From positions 1 to 64,000 of the forward strand of contig NZ_JACYUD010000002.1 in the NCBI RefSeq assembly GCF_014841565.1: a DNA stretch of 64,000 nucleotides, in the 5' to 3' direction. The translations under genes and the position numbers were made by a program. The notes under the pieces are model-generated. The model was given only the letters and a program-made list of their open reading frames with translations, did not search any database and was not told the DNA's origin. Positions 27,123 through 36,404 of the stretch are shown in pieces (the first letter of the stretch is position 1; every line of letters begins with the position of its first letter). This DNA comes from Rhizobium sp. CFBP 8762 (GTDB lineage: Bacteria > Pseudomonadota > Alphaproteobacteria > Rhizobiales > Rhizobiaceae).

Positions 27123-27151
27123 GGAAAGCCGAGCGAAACACCCGGCTTTCC
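27123..27151 (-). terminator. Hairpin terminator after the porin gene
   Basis: A perfect 9-bp stem, GGAAAGCCG (27123-27131) with CGGCTTTCC (27143-27151), and an 11-nt loop start 13 nt beyond the porin stop. The T-run after the stem on the minus strand is short and broken, so it may act with partial efficiency or as a 3' stabiliser. Confidence 0.65.
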
Positions 27152-27164
27152 TAACGGCATCTTG

Positions 27165-28172
27165 TTAGAATGAACGCTGGAAGCGGACCATACCGCCCCA
27201 CTGGTCGCCGGTTGCATCCTTACGGTCGCGATAGGCAACTTCCGGCGTAATAGCCAAGCCCTTCACAACAGTGAAAGCGACGTTTGCTGCGACAGCCAGC
27301 GTTTCTGCGTCGTCGTAGGAGACCTGTGCAGCCAGCTTTGTCTTTTCGGTCAGATTAGCAGATACGCCACCCCAGACAGCCCAGTCGCCGCCCCAGGTTG
27401 CGTACCGGTTCTTCATCTTGCCGTCTGTGTTCCAGCCACCCATAATGAAGGCGGAGACAGAGCCGAGCGTACCGTCGAGACGCGCCTTAATGGCACCCTC
27501 TTCCAGGCTTTCATCGTAACCGCCCACGACGCGCGCTGAGAATGCCTTGCTGACGTAACCCGCACCGGCTACCATATCCGGCATGTAGTTGCGGCCGGAC
27601 TCGTCATCTTCAAGCGCGATAATGCCAGTCAAACCGTTATCGGACTTGAACGTATAGGACATCAGCGTCGTGCGGTACGGGCCGAAGGGGATCAAGTCGT
27701 CATTCATGACGCTACCGGCATAGCCCGCAAATGTCGTGAATGCGGATTCGTCAACGCCGACGCGAAAACCAGCCAGATCGATATATCCAAATTGTAGAGC
27801 GACTGCATCGGTTCCCTGGCGATAATTGAAGCGAACCTCGCTATAGGTCTTCAAGTCACCAAGTTCCGTATCGGATGCAGTGCTCACCCGCAGCGCGAAA
27901 CGGGCGCGGTTGTCATAGGTATCGCCGCCAGCAACGCCGTCCGTGTTCAACCCCAGCAAGTCGCCACCCCTGACATCAAAACGCATGTAACCGCCAATTT
28001 TCAGGCAGGTTTCGGTGCCGGGGATATAGAAGTAACCCGAACCGAACGCGTCACAGACGCGAACATATTCCATGGGCTCAGGTTCGGCGGCGACGATAGC
28101 GTCCGCTGCGGTTGCCATTGGCGCGAAAGAAAGCAAAGCTGCGGAGCCAAGAAGAAGGCTGCGAAGTGTCAT
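27165..28172 (-). CDS. Outer-membrane porin, RopA/Omp2b type
   Basis: 335-aa trimeric outer-membrane porin of the alphaproteobacterial porin_2 family. A signal peptide (MTLRSLLLGSAALLSFAPMATA) is followed by DAIVAAEPEPMEYVRVC, FYIPGTETCLKIGGYMRFD and a run of amphipathic beta strands ending in the aromatic C-terminus RFQRSF required for outer-membrane assembly. ATG 28172 is chosen because GGAGGT precedes it and the signal peptide starts there; the longer open frame from 28292 lies in the leader. Monocistronic, with its own terminator. Confidence 0.92.
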   Translation of the reverse strand: MTLRSLLLGSAALLSFAPMATAADAIVAAEPEPMEYVRVCDAFGSGYFYIPGTETCLKIGGYMRFDVRGGDLLGLNTDGVAGGDTYDNRARFALRVSTASDTELGDLKTYSEVRFNYRQGTDAVALQFGYIDLAGFRVGVDESAFTTFAGYAGSVMNDDLIPFGPYRTTLMSYTFKSDNGLTGIIALEDDESGRNYMPDMVAGAGYVSKAFSARVVGGYDESLEEGAIKARLDGTLGSVSAFIMGGWNTDGKMKNRYATWGGDWAVWGGVSANLTEKTKLAAQVSYDDAETLAVAANVAFTVVKGLAITPEVAYRDRKDATGDQWGGMVRFQRSF

Positions 28173-28552
28173 GATGACCTCCAGGTCAGATAAGTTTTTT
28201 GACGTCGGAGTAGGCTTTTGCCTGTCCGGCAACACCGGCGTGGTCGCGGGTTGCATGGAGCGGCTTAGTTTCCGTTCATGACACGAAAGCAATATTGCAT
28301 TAGAATTGTTTTACTTACGGTGCGGCGAAGCTGAGATGTTGCTATTTCGCAACAAACTGCTCATTCCCCGGGGATTGTATGACAACCAAATAACCGTTTT
28401 GTGAAACGAAACCAATGGGTTAACAATCAAGCCTTGTGATTTTTTGCGCTCGCAACCTATTAGATAGTGCTGATTCGAGGACTGCGGACGCAATAGCTGC
28501 GTATCCAATTTCTAGCTGTTTGACGCAGGACTCTTCAAGAAAGCAGAGGCTG
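28173..28552. other. Porin gene leader and promoter region
   Basis: A 380-nt AT-richer stretch without a convincing gene. It should hold the porin promoter and a long 5' leader on the minus strand, a usual site for sRNA or regulator control of porins. Small symmetries are visible: GTTGC/GCAAC at 28338-28353 and the palindrome TCCCCGGGGA at 28365-28374. No confident -35/-10 pair was picked. Confidence 0.5.
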
Positions 28553-29347
28553 CTATATCCGCTCCAGCGACATAACTTTCAACGTTTCCTCGCGGATGTC
28601 GGCAAGGATTTCGCGCTTGTAGTGAGCAAAGGTCGGGTCTGTCAGGACGTTGGGAGTACGCGAGCGCGCCAGATCAATCATCATGTCTTTTTTGACGCGG
28701 CCGGGGCGACTGGCCAGTACGACAACACGGTCTGCCAGGAAAATTGCCTCGTCCACATCGTGCGTTACAAACAACACCGTAACACGATGGTTCTCCCATA
28801 CGGTCAAGAGCAGTTCCTGCATCATACCGCGGGTTTGCGCGTCTAGCGCCCCGAAGGGTTCATCCATCAACAGGATCGCGGGCTGATAGACCAGCGCCCG
28901 GGCAATGGCGACGCGCTGGCGCATTCCGCCTGAAAGCTGCTTCGGATAAGCATTCTGAAAGCCTGAAAGGCCAACGGCGTTCACAAAATGCGCGACCAGT
29001 TCCTGCTTTTCCGGTTTTGACAGAGCGCTCTTTTCCAAGGCAAAACGAATATTGCCTTCGACTGTCATCCACTCAAACAGGCTGTAGCTCTGAAACACAA
29101 AACCGCGATCCCGTCCCGGCCCCCGCACCGGTTCGCCATCGATCAGGATGTGACCGGTTGTCGCCTCATCGAGTCCGCCGATCATATTGAGAAGCGTCGA
29201 TTTTCCGCATCCTGATGTTCCCACAATCGAGACAAACTGATTTTGGGGAATATCGAGGCTGATGGATTCGATCGCCGTAACGGGGCCGTCGTTCCCCTTG
29301 AACGTTTTTCCGACTTGGACCACGGACAATTTGACTGGTTCGCTCAT
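28553..29347 (-). CDS. NitT/TauT family ABC transporter ATP-binding protein
   Basis: 264-aa ATPase of the nitrate/sulfonate/taurine group (SsuB/TauB-like). Walker A GTSGCGKST, Q-loop VFQSYSLFEW, signature LSGGMRQRVAIARAL, Walker B LLMDEP and switch His in VTHDVDEA. It is the third gene of the operon (binding protein, permease, ATPase) and overlaps the permease by 4 nt. The substrate is set by the binding protein. Confidence 0.9.
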   Translation of the reverse strand: MSEPVKLSVVQVGKTFKGNDGPVTAIESISLDIPQNQFVSIVGTSGCGKSTLLNMIGGLDEATTGHILIDGEPVRGPGRDRGFVFQSYSLFEWMTVEGNIRFALEKSALSKPEKQELVAHFVNAVGLSGFQNAYPKQLSGGMRQRVAIARALVYQPAILLMDEPFGALDAQTRGMMQELLLTVWENHRVTVLFVTHDVDEAIFLADRVVVLASRPGRVKKDMMIDLARSRTPNVLTDPTFAHYKREILADIREETLKVMSLERI

Positions 29348-30144
29348 CGCGTCTGACTGCTCCAGGTAAACAGTGACCGCCCTGCCCGTTTAAAGAGATA
29401 ATCCGTCAACAAGCCCAATAATCCGATGAACAAAATGCCGAACAGGATCGTATCCGTTGCAAGGTAGCGCTGCGCGTCCATGATCCGGCGCCCAAGCCCG
29501 GCATTGGCAGCCACCAGTTCAGCGACCACCAGATAGGTCCATGTCCAGCCGATGGTAATGCGGAACGTATCCCAGATACCCGGCATGGCGGCAGGCAAGA
29601 CGATCCGTCGCAAGATCTCGCCATCACTGAATCCCAGAGTTTGTCCGGCACGAATAAGGTTAATGTCAATGTTTTTGACATTGTCCATGATCATCAGTGC
29701 TTGCTGAAAAAACGTTCCGAGAAACAGAATGAGAATTTTCTGGACGTCGCCGATGCCAGCCCACAAAATGGACAGGGGAATGAGAGCGACAACGGGCATA
29801 TAGCGTACCGTGGAGATCAGCGGCTCGAACAGCCCCTCCATCAGCCGATAATTGCCCATAAGTATGCCGAGGGGTACGGCAACAACGGTCGCGGCCAGCC
29901 AGCCTACGATGATACGGTAGATCGAGACGGACGCATCTTCCAGCAGAATACCCTCCCGCAACTGCCGGACTCCTTCGCCGATAACGCTCCACGGGCTGGG
30001 CAGAAACAGCGGACGCACCAGCCCCAACCATGTGACGCCCGCCCAGATGGCCAGCAACAGAAGCGGTATCAAAAACCCGGACAGGCGAAAAATCGGTTCC
30101 GGAATGTCCTTTCTTAAACGCAACAGCGTTTTGCGGTGCATCAT
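29344..30144 (-). CDS. NitT/TauT family ABC transporter permease
   Basis: 266-aa inner-membrane permease of the SsuC/TauC type with about six membrane segments and the coupling loop AGQTLGFSDGEILRRIVLPAAMP. It overlaps the binding-protein gene upstream and the ATPase gene downstream by 4 nt each, so all three are translationally coupled. Confidence 0.9.
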   Translation of the reverse strand: MMHRKTLLRLRKDIPEPIFRLSGFLIPLLLLAIWAGVTWLGLVRPLFLPSPWSVIGEGVRQLREGILLEDASVSIYRIIVGWLAATVVAVPLGILMGNYRLMEGLFEPLISTVRYMPVVALIPLSILWAGIGDVQKILILFLGTFFQQALMIMDNVKNIDINLIRAGQTLGFSDGEILRRIVLPAAMPGIWDTFRITIGWTWTYLVVAELVAANAGLGRRIMDAQRYLATDTILFGILFIGLLGLLTDYLFKRAGRSLFTWSSQTR

Positions 30145-31103
30145 TGCGCTGCAACGGCCTTCAAAGGCTCAAGTGCCAGCAGTTCGTCGGCGGTCGGTAC
30201 GCGCTTGATGTTATCAGGGTTGGTTTCATGCATGATTTCGCCAGCAGCCTTCATCGATTCCTGAAATTCGCCCTTCAGGAACTGTTGGTTTTCCTGAATA
30301 TCGTACATTCGCACGCCCGCGAATGCCGGCTCCAGTTCTTCCAACGAACTGCCAACGGCCTTTGCGATGATGGCTTTCCCTTCCTGCGGGTTCTCGCGCA
30401 CGAATTTGACTGCGTCGTCCCATGCGCGGATCAGGCCCTGCACATCTTTGGGGTTGGCCGCAATCCATGTTGAGGAGGCCGTTAACATATCGCTGATCAA
30501 GCCGCGCTTTTCAGCGGCAGTATAAATAACCTTGAATCCCCCGCCTTGCTTCAGACTGGTGGATATATACGGCTCGTACGTCACCGCCGAGTCGACTCGA
30601 CCCGCAATCAGCGCAAGGCCCGCTTCGGACGCGCCCATGGGCACATGCTCCACATCGCTGAGTTTCATGCCGTTCTGTTTCAGTGCGTAGTTCAGCAGCA
30701 GGTCGCTTGTGGCCCCCGCTTCAAAGGCAACCGTTTTGCCCTTTAAATCCTTGACGGAATTGATGCCGTCCCCGGCCAGAATGGCGTCCGCCTCAAACGA
30801 CAGATCCATAACCAGAAAGCCTTTCTGATCGACGCCCTGATTGACATTGGTGATAACGCTGTTGCTGCCCGCGGCGATGACATTCAAATTTTCGCTCGCC
30901 AAGGCGGCGGTCATATCCTGATCCCAGTTGAACGTGGTCAGGACCACATCCAGATCATGCTTTTTGAAAAACCCCTTTTCCTCGGCAACCCATAGGGGGC
31001 CATAGCCCAACCATGGCTGAACCCCGACCTTGATGGTATCTGCGTGCGCCTGAGCGAGCGAAACGGTGGCAAGGGTCAGTGCCAGTGCGAGAGCTTTTAT
31101 CAT
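30141..31103 (-). CDS. NitT/TauT family ABC transporter substrate-binding protein
   Basis: 320-aa periplasmic binding protein with a signal peptide cleaved near AHA-DTIKVGVQPW. The fold signatures GYGPLWVAEEKGFFKKHDLDV and KGKTVAFEAGATSDLLL are those of SsuA/TauA/ThiY relatives. No monooxygenase or sulfonate enzyme adjoins, so sulfonate, taurine, nitrate or an aminated compound remain possible ligands. It is first in a three-gene operon. Confidence 0.88.
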   Translation of the reverse strand: MIKALALALTLATVSLAQAHADTIKVGVQPWLGYGPLWVAEEKGFFKKHDLDVVLTTFNWDQDMTAALASENLNVIAAGSNSVITNVNQGVDQKGFLVMDLSFEADAILAGDGINSVKDLKGKTVAFEAGATSDLLLNYALKQNGMKLSDVEHVPMGASEAGLALIAGRVDSAVTYEPYISTSLKQGGGFKVIYTAAEKRGLISDMLTASSTWIAANPKDVQGLIRAWDDAVKFVRENPQEGKAIIAKAVGSSLEELEPAFAGVRMYDIQENQQFLKGEFQESMKAAGEIMHETNPDNIKRVPTADELLALEPLKAVAAQ

Positions 31104-31162
31104 GCTGGAATCCGTGACATTCTTTGAAGGTTGGTTTTTCTTAACCTGATCTTGGGGCCAGG

Positions 31163-31185
31163 AAAACCCTGTTGATGTGGGTTTT
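31163..31185. promoter_or_regulatory. Inverted repeat AAAACCC/GGGTTTT between divergent genes
   Basis: A perfect 7-bp inverted repeat (31163-31169 and 31179-31185) with a 9-nt centre lies in the divergent spacer of the NitT/TauT operon and the DCC protein gene. It may be an operator acting on either promoter. Confidence 0.3.
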
Positions 31186-31229
31186 ACCCGGATTGATCAG
31201 AAAGCTCGACTGATGAGAAAGCCCAACTC

Positions 31230-31691
31230 ATGAAAAAGAATGCGACCCCACCCTATAGCTACCGAAACGACCCCGCAGTGCCGCCATTTCCGGACGATAA
31301 ACCAATTTTTCTGTTTGATGGTCAATGCGGTTTTTGCTCTGCCGCAGTGATGTTTCTGCTGCGAAGGTGCAAGAGCGCTGATTATCGCTACGTGCCGGCG
31401 CAAACACCGTTGGGTCAAGCCCTGTTGATCCATTACGGATATGACGCAACCGACTATGAGACGGCGTTGTTTTTGCGGGATGGTGTAGCCTATACTCGCT
31501 CGGAAGCAAATCTGAGAGCGTTTGCCGGGTGTGGCTTTCCCTACAGCGTGTTGAACCTTGCCCTGTTGATTCCCCGGTCAATCCGGGACCGGGTTTATGA
31601 TTTCGTCGCGCGCAACAGAATGCGCATTGCCGGGAGACTGGATACGTGCATGATCCCCACGCCATCTCATGCGGCGCGCTTTCTAAGCTGA
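31230..31691 (+). CDS. DCC family thiol-disulfide oxidoreductase-like protein (DUF393)
   Basis: 153-aa DUF393 protein with the family's signature FDGQCGFCSAAVMFLLRRC, a CxxC-containing start of a thioredoxin-like fold preceded by IFLFDG. The segments YVPAQTPLG and ALFLRDG complete the domain. Function is unproven in the family. It is convergent with recQ (9-nt gap). Confidence 0.82.
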   Translation: MKKNATPPYSYRNDPAVPPFPDDKPIFLFDGQCGFCSAAVMFLLRRCKSADYRYVPAQTPLGQALLIHYGYDATDYETALFLRDGVAYTRSEANLRAFAGCGFPYSVLNLALLIPRSIRDRVYDFVARNRMRIAGRLDTCMIPTPSHAARFLS

Positions 31692-31700
31692 CAACACGTT

Positions 31701-33524
31701 CTAATCGCCGGTATCCCACAGCGCCGTCAGAAACAGCGCGCCATAGCGTTCCAGCTTGGTTTCGCCAATTCCTGATATCTCCAGCATGTCGTCCAGCGTA
31801 CGCGGACGCTGCGTTGCCAGCGCGATGAGCGTTGTGTCGGGAAACACAACATAGGGAGGAACACCAAGCTCCTTGGAAATGCGCAGGCGCTCCATTCTGA
31901 GTTTTTCAAACAACTCATGGGCGCTCCCGGACAAACCCGTATAATCCCGCTGCCCGGTTTTTTGCGCGTTACCGCGTCGCGTGCTGGCAACCCGGTCCTT
32001 GCGGAACATCACCGCGCGTTTCTTTTTAAAAACATTGGATGCCTCCGCCCGCAACGTAATGGCGCCGAAATTGTCGTGCTCCACATGAATGAGGTCCAGC
32101 GCCAGCAACTGGCGATACACAGACTGCCATGTCTGCACGGACAAGTCCTTGCCAGCACCAAACACCGGCATGGAGGTGTGACCAAACTTCTCGGTCTTCT
32201 CGGTCACTTTGCCGATCAGCACATCGATCAGATGGCCGGTGCCAAAGCGCTCCCCGGTGCGGTAGGCGGCGGCCAGAGCCTTGATCGCGGCGTCGGTGCC
32301 GTCCCATTGCTCCACAGGACGCACGCATGTATCGCAGTTTCCACAGGGCTGCTCGTAAGCCTCGCCAAAATGCGAAAGAATGGCGCGCCGCCTGCATCCC
32401 GCAGTTTCGCAGATCGCAATCAGGGCATTGAGCTTGCCGCGCTCGATCCGCTTGATCTCTTCGGTCGAGTCACCTTCGTCTATCATGCGCTGGCGCTGGA
32501 CAATGTCCTGCATACCATAGGTCATAAAGGCTTCAGACGGCATTCCGTCACGACCGGCGCGGCCCGTTTCCTGATAATAGCCTTCCACAGAGGAGGGCAA
32601 ATCCAGATGGGCGACGTAGCGAACGTTTGGCTTGTTGATGCCCATTCCAAACGCAACGGTGGCAACGAGACACAGCCCCTCTTCGAGCCTGAAGGCATCC
32701 TGACTTTCGGTTTTCAGACGCGCATCCATCCGTGCATGGTAATACCGTGCCTTGACGCCGTTCTCGTTCAGCCATGCAGCGGTTTCCTCCACCTTGCGGC
32801 GTGACAGGCAGTAGACGATGCCGCTTTCGCCCTTATGGCGCTTCAAAAACTGAAGAAGCTGCGCCTTGGGATTGGAGCGTTCAACGATTTCATAGCTGAT
32901 ATTGGGCCGGTCAAAGCTGTCGATAAAAATTTCTGCCTCATCCAGTTCCAACAGGCGCACGATATCGCGGCGTGTGTGTGGATCGGCAGTGGCTGTGAGC
33001 GCTATTCGGGGAATTCCGGGATAGATTTCCTTCAGTTTCCCAAGCGACAGATAATCCTTGCGAAAGTTATTGCCCCATGTGCTGACGCAGTGGCACTCAT
33101 CAACGCAGAGCAGCGCAATCTTCGTGCCGCCAAACATCTGGGCAAAGCTTGGTAGAACCACCCGCTCTGGCGTCACATACAGGATTTTAAGGTCACCAGC
33201 GCGCAGCCTGCGGCGCACGGACAGCGCTTCTTCGTCCGGCTGGTCGGCGTAAAGACAGGCTGCCGGTATGCCCAACGCTTTCAGGTCGTCCACCTGGTCA
33301 CGCATCAACGCCACCAGCGGCGATACAACAATGGTCGTGCCCTCAAGGCACAGCGCTGGAATCTGGAAGCAGAGCGACTTGCCTTTGCCCGTTGGAAACA
33401 GAACAAGCGCATCGCGGCCAGACAGCACGGTGCGGATAACGGCCTCCTGCTGCCCCCGAAAACCGGAATATCCCCAGACCTGTTTGAGAACCTGTGTCGG
33501 GTTGGACCGATAATGCTGCAACAT
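31701..33524 (-). CDS. recQ: ATP-dependent DNA helicase RecQ
   Basis: 607-aa superfamily 2 helicase acting 3'-5' in DNA repair and recombination. Motif I is FPTGKGKS, motif II DECH; the helicase C-terminal half has [15 protein letters not shown] and ETGRAGRDG. The zinc-binding RQC part carries the four cysteines (CETAGCRR and CGNCDTC), and a C-terminal HRDC domain ([20 protein letters not shown]) is present. The segment after the DECH box reads [11 protein letters not shown] rather than SQWGHDFRPEY, a divergence in the aromatic-rich loop. Confidence 0.93.
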   Translation of the reverse strand: MLQHYRSNPTQVLKQVWGYSGFRGQQEAVIRTVLSGRDALVLFPTGKGKSLCFQIPALCLEGTTIVVSPLVALMRDQVDDLKALGIPAACLYADQPDEEALSVRRRLRAGDLKILYVTPERVVLPSFAQMFGGTKIALLCVDECHCVSTWGNNFRKDYLSLGKLKEIYPGIPRIALTATADPHTRRDIVRLLELDEAEIFIDSFDRPNISYEIVERSNPKAQLLQFLKRHKGESGIVYCLSRRKVEETAAWLNENGVKARYYHARMDARLKTESQDAFRLEEGLCLVATVAFGMGINKPNVRYVAHLDLPSSVEGYYQETGRAGRDGMPSEAFMTYGMQDIVQRQRMIDEGDSTEEIKRIERGKLNALIAICETAGCRRRAILSHFGEAYEQPCGNCDTCVRPVEQWDGTDAAIKALAAAYRTGERFGTGHLIDVLIGKVTEKTEKFGHTSMPVFGAGKDLSVQTWQSVYRQLLALDLIHVEHDNFGAITLRAEASNVFKKKRAVMFRKDRVASTRRGNAQKTGQRDYTGLSGSAHELFEKLRMERLRISKELGVPPYVVFPDTTLIALATQRPRTLDDMLEISGIGETKLERYGALFLTALWDTGD

Positions 33525-33571
33525 GGACGCGTATCAAACCAATCTATAAGCCGTGCGTATGAGCGCTATTC

Positions 33572-33660
33572 GATCTGATTGAATCAGATCGGTGCTCTAA
33601 GTCATTTATTTGTAAGCATAATCTTTTCGATCCTCGCTTGGCTCCGGTCGGATTATGCTT
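33572..33660. repeat. Intergenic palindromic repeat, copy B (RIME-like) with adjoining palindrome
   Basis: A 19-bp perfect palindrome (GATCTGATT-G-AATCAGATC, 33572-33590) is followed by a hairpin with 10-bp arms AAGCATAATC (33614-33623) and GATTATGCTT (33651-33660). The centre shares CGATCCTCG and CCGGTCGGA with the repeat at 22341. Such mosaic elements occur between genes in Rhizobiales. It fills the divergent spacer of recQ and the GPH symporter gene. Confidence 0.65.
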
Positions 33661-33773
33661 CAGGCGCTGTCTGTCGCAGATTCGACTGGCCGCGTCCATG
33701 GCAACATCCGCTTGGGTTTGATCCGCACAGTGCCCACGCGCGTAAATGCCGATAGTAAAACACAGGGACAGGC

Positions 33774-35108
33774 ATGACCGGCATGAAACAACCCTTGCAT
33801 ACGCGCTGGCAGTACGCCGCCTATGCCTTGCCTGCCCTGCCGCTGGCGGGTCTGGCCCTGCCTCTCTACATCATTGTGCCAACGTTCTACGCCGATGTTA
33901 TTGGTCTGCCGCTGGCATCGGTCGGGATGGCCTTGCTTGCCATTCGCATTCTGGACGCCATTACCGACCCGCTGTTTGGTTGGTCAGCCGATAGTTTTTC
34001 GAAGCGCATCGGGCGGCGAAAAGGCTTTTTTCTCCTGTCTATACCGGTAACGGCGCTGTCCGGCTTCATGCTGTTCTGGCCGCCGATGGATGCGGGACTG
34101 GCCTATCTTGGCCTATGGGGTGCACTGGCGTCTATCGGGTACACATGGAGCGTGCTGCCTTACACGGCCTGGGGAGCAGAGCTGGTAACGGACTATACGG
34201 GGCGTGCGCGGCTCTCGGCGTGGCGGGAAGCGGCAACGCTGGTCGGAACGCTGCTCGCCATCAGCTTGCCGTTCACGATCGGGCTTCAACGGGCAGACGG
34301 CTTTCACGGTCTGGCGGCCATGGGCCTGCTGCTTCTCGTTGCACTGCCATTGTGCGCAATGGTTGCCACGGTCACCGTGCCAGAACCAAAGGACCATTCG
34401 ACCACCGGCGTTTCACTCTTGCAAAGCCTTCGGTTTCTGGCCCGGAATGGTCCCTTTGTACGGCTGATATCAGCGTTCTTCCTGAACGGGTTTGCCAATG
34501 CCATTCCCGCGACGCTGTTCCTGTACTTCGTGTCCGACCGTCTGGGTGTCCCGGACATGCGCGGACCGTTTTTGTTTCTCTATTTTCTCAGTGCCATTGC
34601 GGGTGTCCCATTGGCGCTCAAAGCTGCGGAGCGGTTCGGCAAACACCGTGCGTGGTGCGGATCGCTGGTCACGGGCTGCGCGATTTTTGCGCTGAGCGGG
34701 TTTCTGGGGCCGGGGGATGTCATTGCCTTTGGTGTGATCTGCGTGTTGACCGGGCTGCTTCTGGGCTTTGATCTGGCGCTACCCCCATCCATTCAAGCCG
34801 ATGTTATCGATGTGGATACGGCAACGTCCGGGGCACAGAGATCGGGTTTCTATTTTGCCGCATGGAGCCTTGCGACGAAACTGGCACTGGCGCTCGCTGT
34901 CGGTGCCGTGTTTCCTATTCTCGACTATGCCGGTTATCAGACAAGCGGCACAGTGAACGCGCCATCAGCGCTCACGGTACTCGGTATTCTCTACGCATGG
35001 ATGCCCATCATCCCGAAGCTTGCGGCGGCGGCGTTGATCTGGAATTTCCCCATCGGAAAAGCAGAGTTGGCTACCATTCAGCAACGCATTGTCTTAAGCC
35101 AACGGTAG
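33774..35108 (+). CDS. GPH/MelB-type sugar:cation symporter (MFS)
   Basis: 444-aa inner-membrane carrier with 12 predicted segments. The MelB-like signatures are RILDAITDPLFGWSADSF and the loop RIGRRKGFFLLS, then PYTAWGAELVTDYTGRARLSAWREA in the fourth-fifth segment region. Family members move glycosides, glucuronides or related compounds with Na+ or H+. The 3' end overlaps the convergent glycerate kinase gene by 15 nt. An alternative start is ATG 33783. Confidence 0.85.
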   Translation: MTGMKQPLHTRWQYAAYALPALPLAGLALPLYIIVPTFYADVIGLPLASVGMALLAIRILDAITDPLFGWSADSFSKRIGRRKGFFLLSIPVTALSGFMLFWPPMDAGLAYLGLWGALASIGYTWSVLPYTAWGAELVTDYTGRARLSAWREAATLVGTLLAISLPFTIGLQRADGFHGLAAMGLLLLVALPLCAMVATVTVPEPKDHSTTGVSLLQSLRFLARNGPFVRLISAFFLNGFANAIPATLFLYFVSDRLGVPDMRGPFLFLYFLSAIAGVPLALKAAERFGKHRAWCGSLVTGCAIFALSGFLGPGDVIAFGVICVLTGLLLGFDLALPPSIQADVIDVDTATSGAQRSGFYFAAWSLATKLALALAVGAVFPILDYAGYQTSGTVNAPSALTVLGILYAWMPIIPKLAAAALIWNFPIGKAELATIQQRIVLSQR

Positions 35109-36401
35109 CGGGGTCTCTTTACCTTCGATCAGGATAGCCCTGAAATCGTTGACGTTGGTGCCCGTCTGGCCTGTGATAAACACATCATTCGTTGATTCAA
35201 ATGCGGTGAAGGCATCATGGGCATTCAGGCACGCAACCGGATCGACGCCCGCACCGCGCATATTGACAGTCGTTCGCCCATCCGCAAACGCCCCGGCATT
35301 GTGCTCGGAACCATCAATTCCGTCCGTATCTGCCGCCAAAGCGACAATGCGGTCTTCACCAGCGATGTCGAGCGCGAACGATAACAGGAACTCGGAGTTC
35401 CGGCCTCCCCTGCCCGCACGTTCGTCGCGTATCGTTACGGTTGTCTCACCACCGCTCAGCAAGACGATCGGGGCCTCGAACGGGCGGTTTCGGGCCGCAA
35501 CCTCCCGCGCGATTGCAGCGTGCATTTTGCCGATGTCCCGCGCTTCGCCTTCAATGCAATCGGAGAGGATCACGGCGCGCACCCCCTGCCGTTGCGCCGC
35601 GTCTGCCGCTGCCTCCAGCGACACCCGCGCGGACGCGATGACGTGGTGCTCATTCGCCGGATTGAGCAGCATAACCGTGCTGTCCTCCGCATGTTCAAGA
35701 CAACGCATCACTGCGTCCGGTAGGATAAGGCGGTGTTGGCGGACCAGTGCCAAAGCATCTGAACGTGTCGAGCCATCCGACACCGTCGGACCGGAAGCCA
35801 CATGGGCCGGATTGTCTCCAGGTATATCGGACACGATCAGGCTAAAAACACGGGCGGGGTAGGCAAGCTGCGCCAACTGTCCGCCCTTGATTGTCGATAC
35901 GTGCCGGCGGATAACATTCATCGCTGAAATCGGCAGCCCAGAGGCAAGAAGAGCACGGTTAACTGCGATTTCGTCTGCGAGCGTCAGCCCCGCAGCAGGC
36001 GAAGGCAGCAATGCCGATCCGCCTCCGGAAATCAACGCGACCACCAAATCGTCTTCTGTCAGGTCCGCAACCGCTGCTTTCAAGGCAAGAGATGCTCTTA
36101 GACCGGCGTCGTCGGGAACCGGGTGCGCAGCGTGCAGCACGCTGATGCGCTCACAGACTGTCTCATCGCCATGACGCGCAACCACAACGCCTGACAGAGG
36201 TGCAGTCCAAAGCTGCTCAAAAGCCAGTGCCATGACTGCGGATGCTTTTCCAGCGCCCACAATGACGGTTCGACCTTTGGGTCGTGTCGGCAAATGCGCC
36301 CGGATGGCGACAAAAGGATCTGCTGCCGCAACCGCAGCCTCGAACAGGGAGGTCAAAAAGGCGCGTTGTACAACCGGATGCTTTTTCTCGTCCGATGGCA
36401 C
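35094..36401 (-). CDS. Glycerate 2-kinase (GckA/TtuD, DUF4147-MOFRL)
   Basis: 435-aa enzyme of the class II glycerate kinase family, long annotated as hydroxypyruvate reductase TtuD, which phosphorylates D-glycerate to 2-phosphoglycerate. Landmarks are VGAGKASAVMA, LISGGGSALLP, NVIRRHVSTIKGG, SDIPGD and the C-terminal MOFRL domain with GRGGRNSEFLL and ADTDGIDG. The start is GTG 36401, 3 nt beyond the stop of the hybrid kinase, so it may be translated from the same message. Confidence 0.88.
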   Translation of the reverse strand: MPSDEKKHPVVQRAFLTSLFEAAVAAADPFVAIRAHLPTRPKGRTVIVGAGKASAVMALAFEQLWTAPLSGVVVARHGDETVCERISVLHAAHPVPDDAGLRASLALKAAVADLTEDDLVVALISGGGSALLPSPAAGLTLADEIAVNRALLASGLPISAMNVIRRHVSTIKGGQLAQLAYPARVFSLIVSDIPGDNPAHVASGPTVSDGSTRSDALALVRQHRLILPDAVMRCLEHAEDSTVMLLNPANEHHVIASARVSLEAAADAAQRQGVRAVILSDCIEGEARDIGKMHAAIAREVAARNRPFEAPIVLLSGGETTVTIRDERAGRGGRNSEFLLSFALDIAGEDRIVALAADTDGIDGSEHNAGAFADGRTTVNMRGAGVDPVACLNAHDAFTAFESTNDVFITGQTGTNVNDFRAILIEGKETPLPLA

Positions 36402-36404
36402 GCT

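Noticed and set aside
28311-28508. 65-residue open frame in the porin leader
   Set aside because: No ribosome site, no recognisable composition, and it lies in an expected regulatory region.
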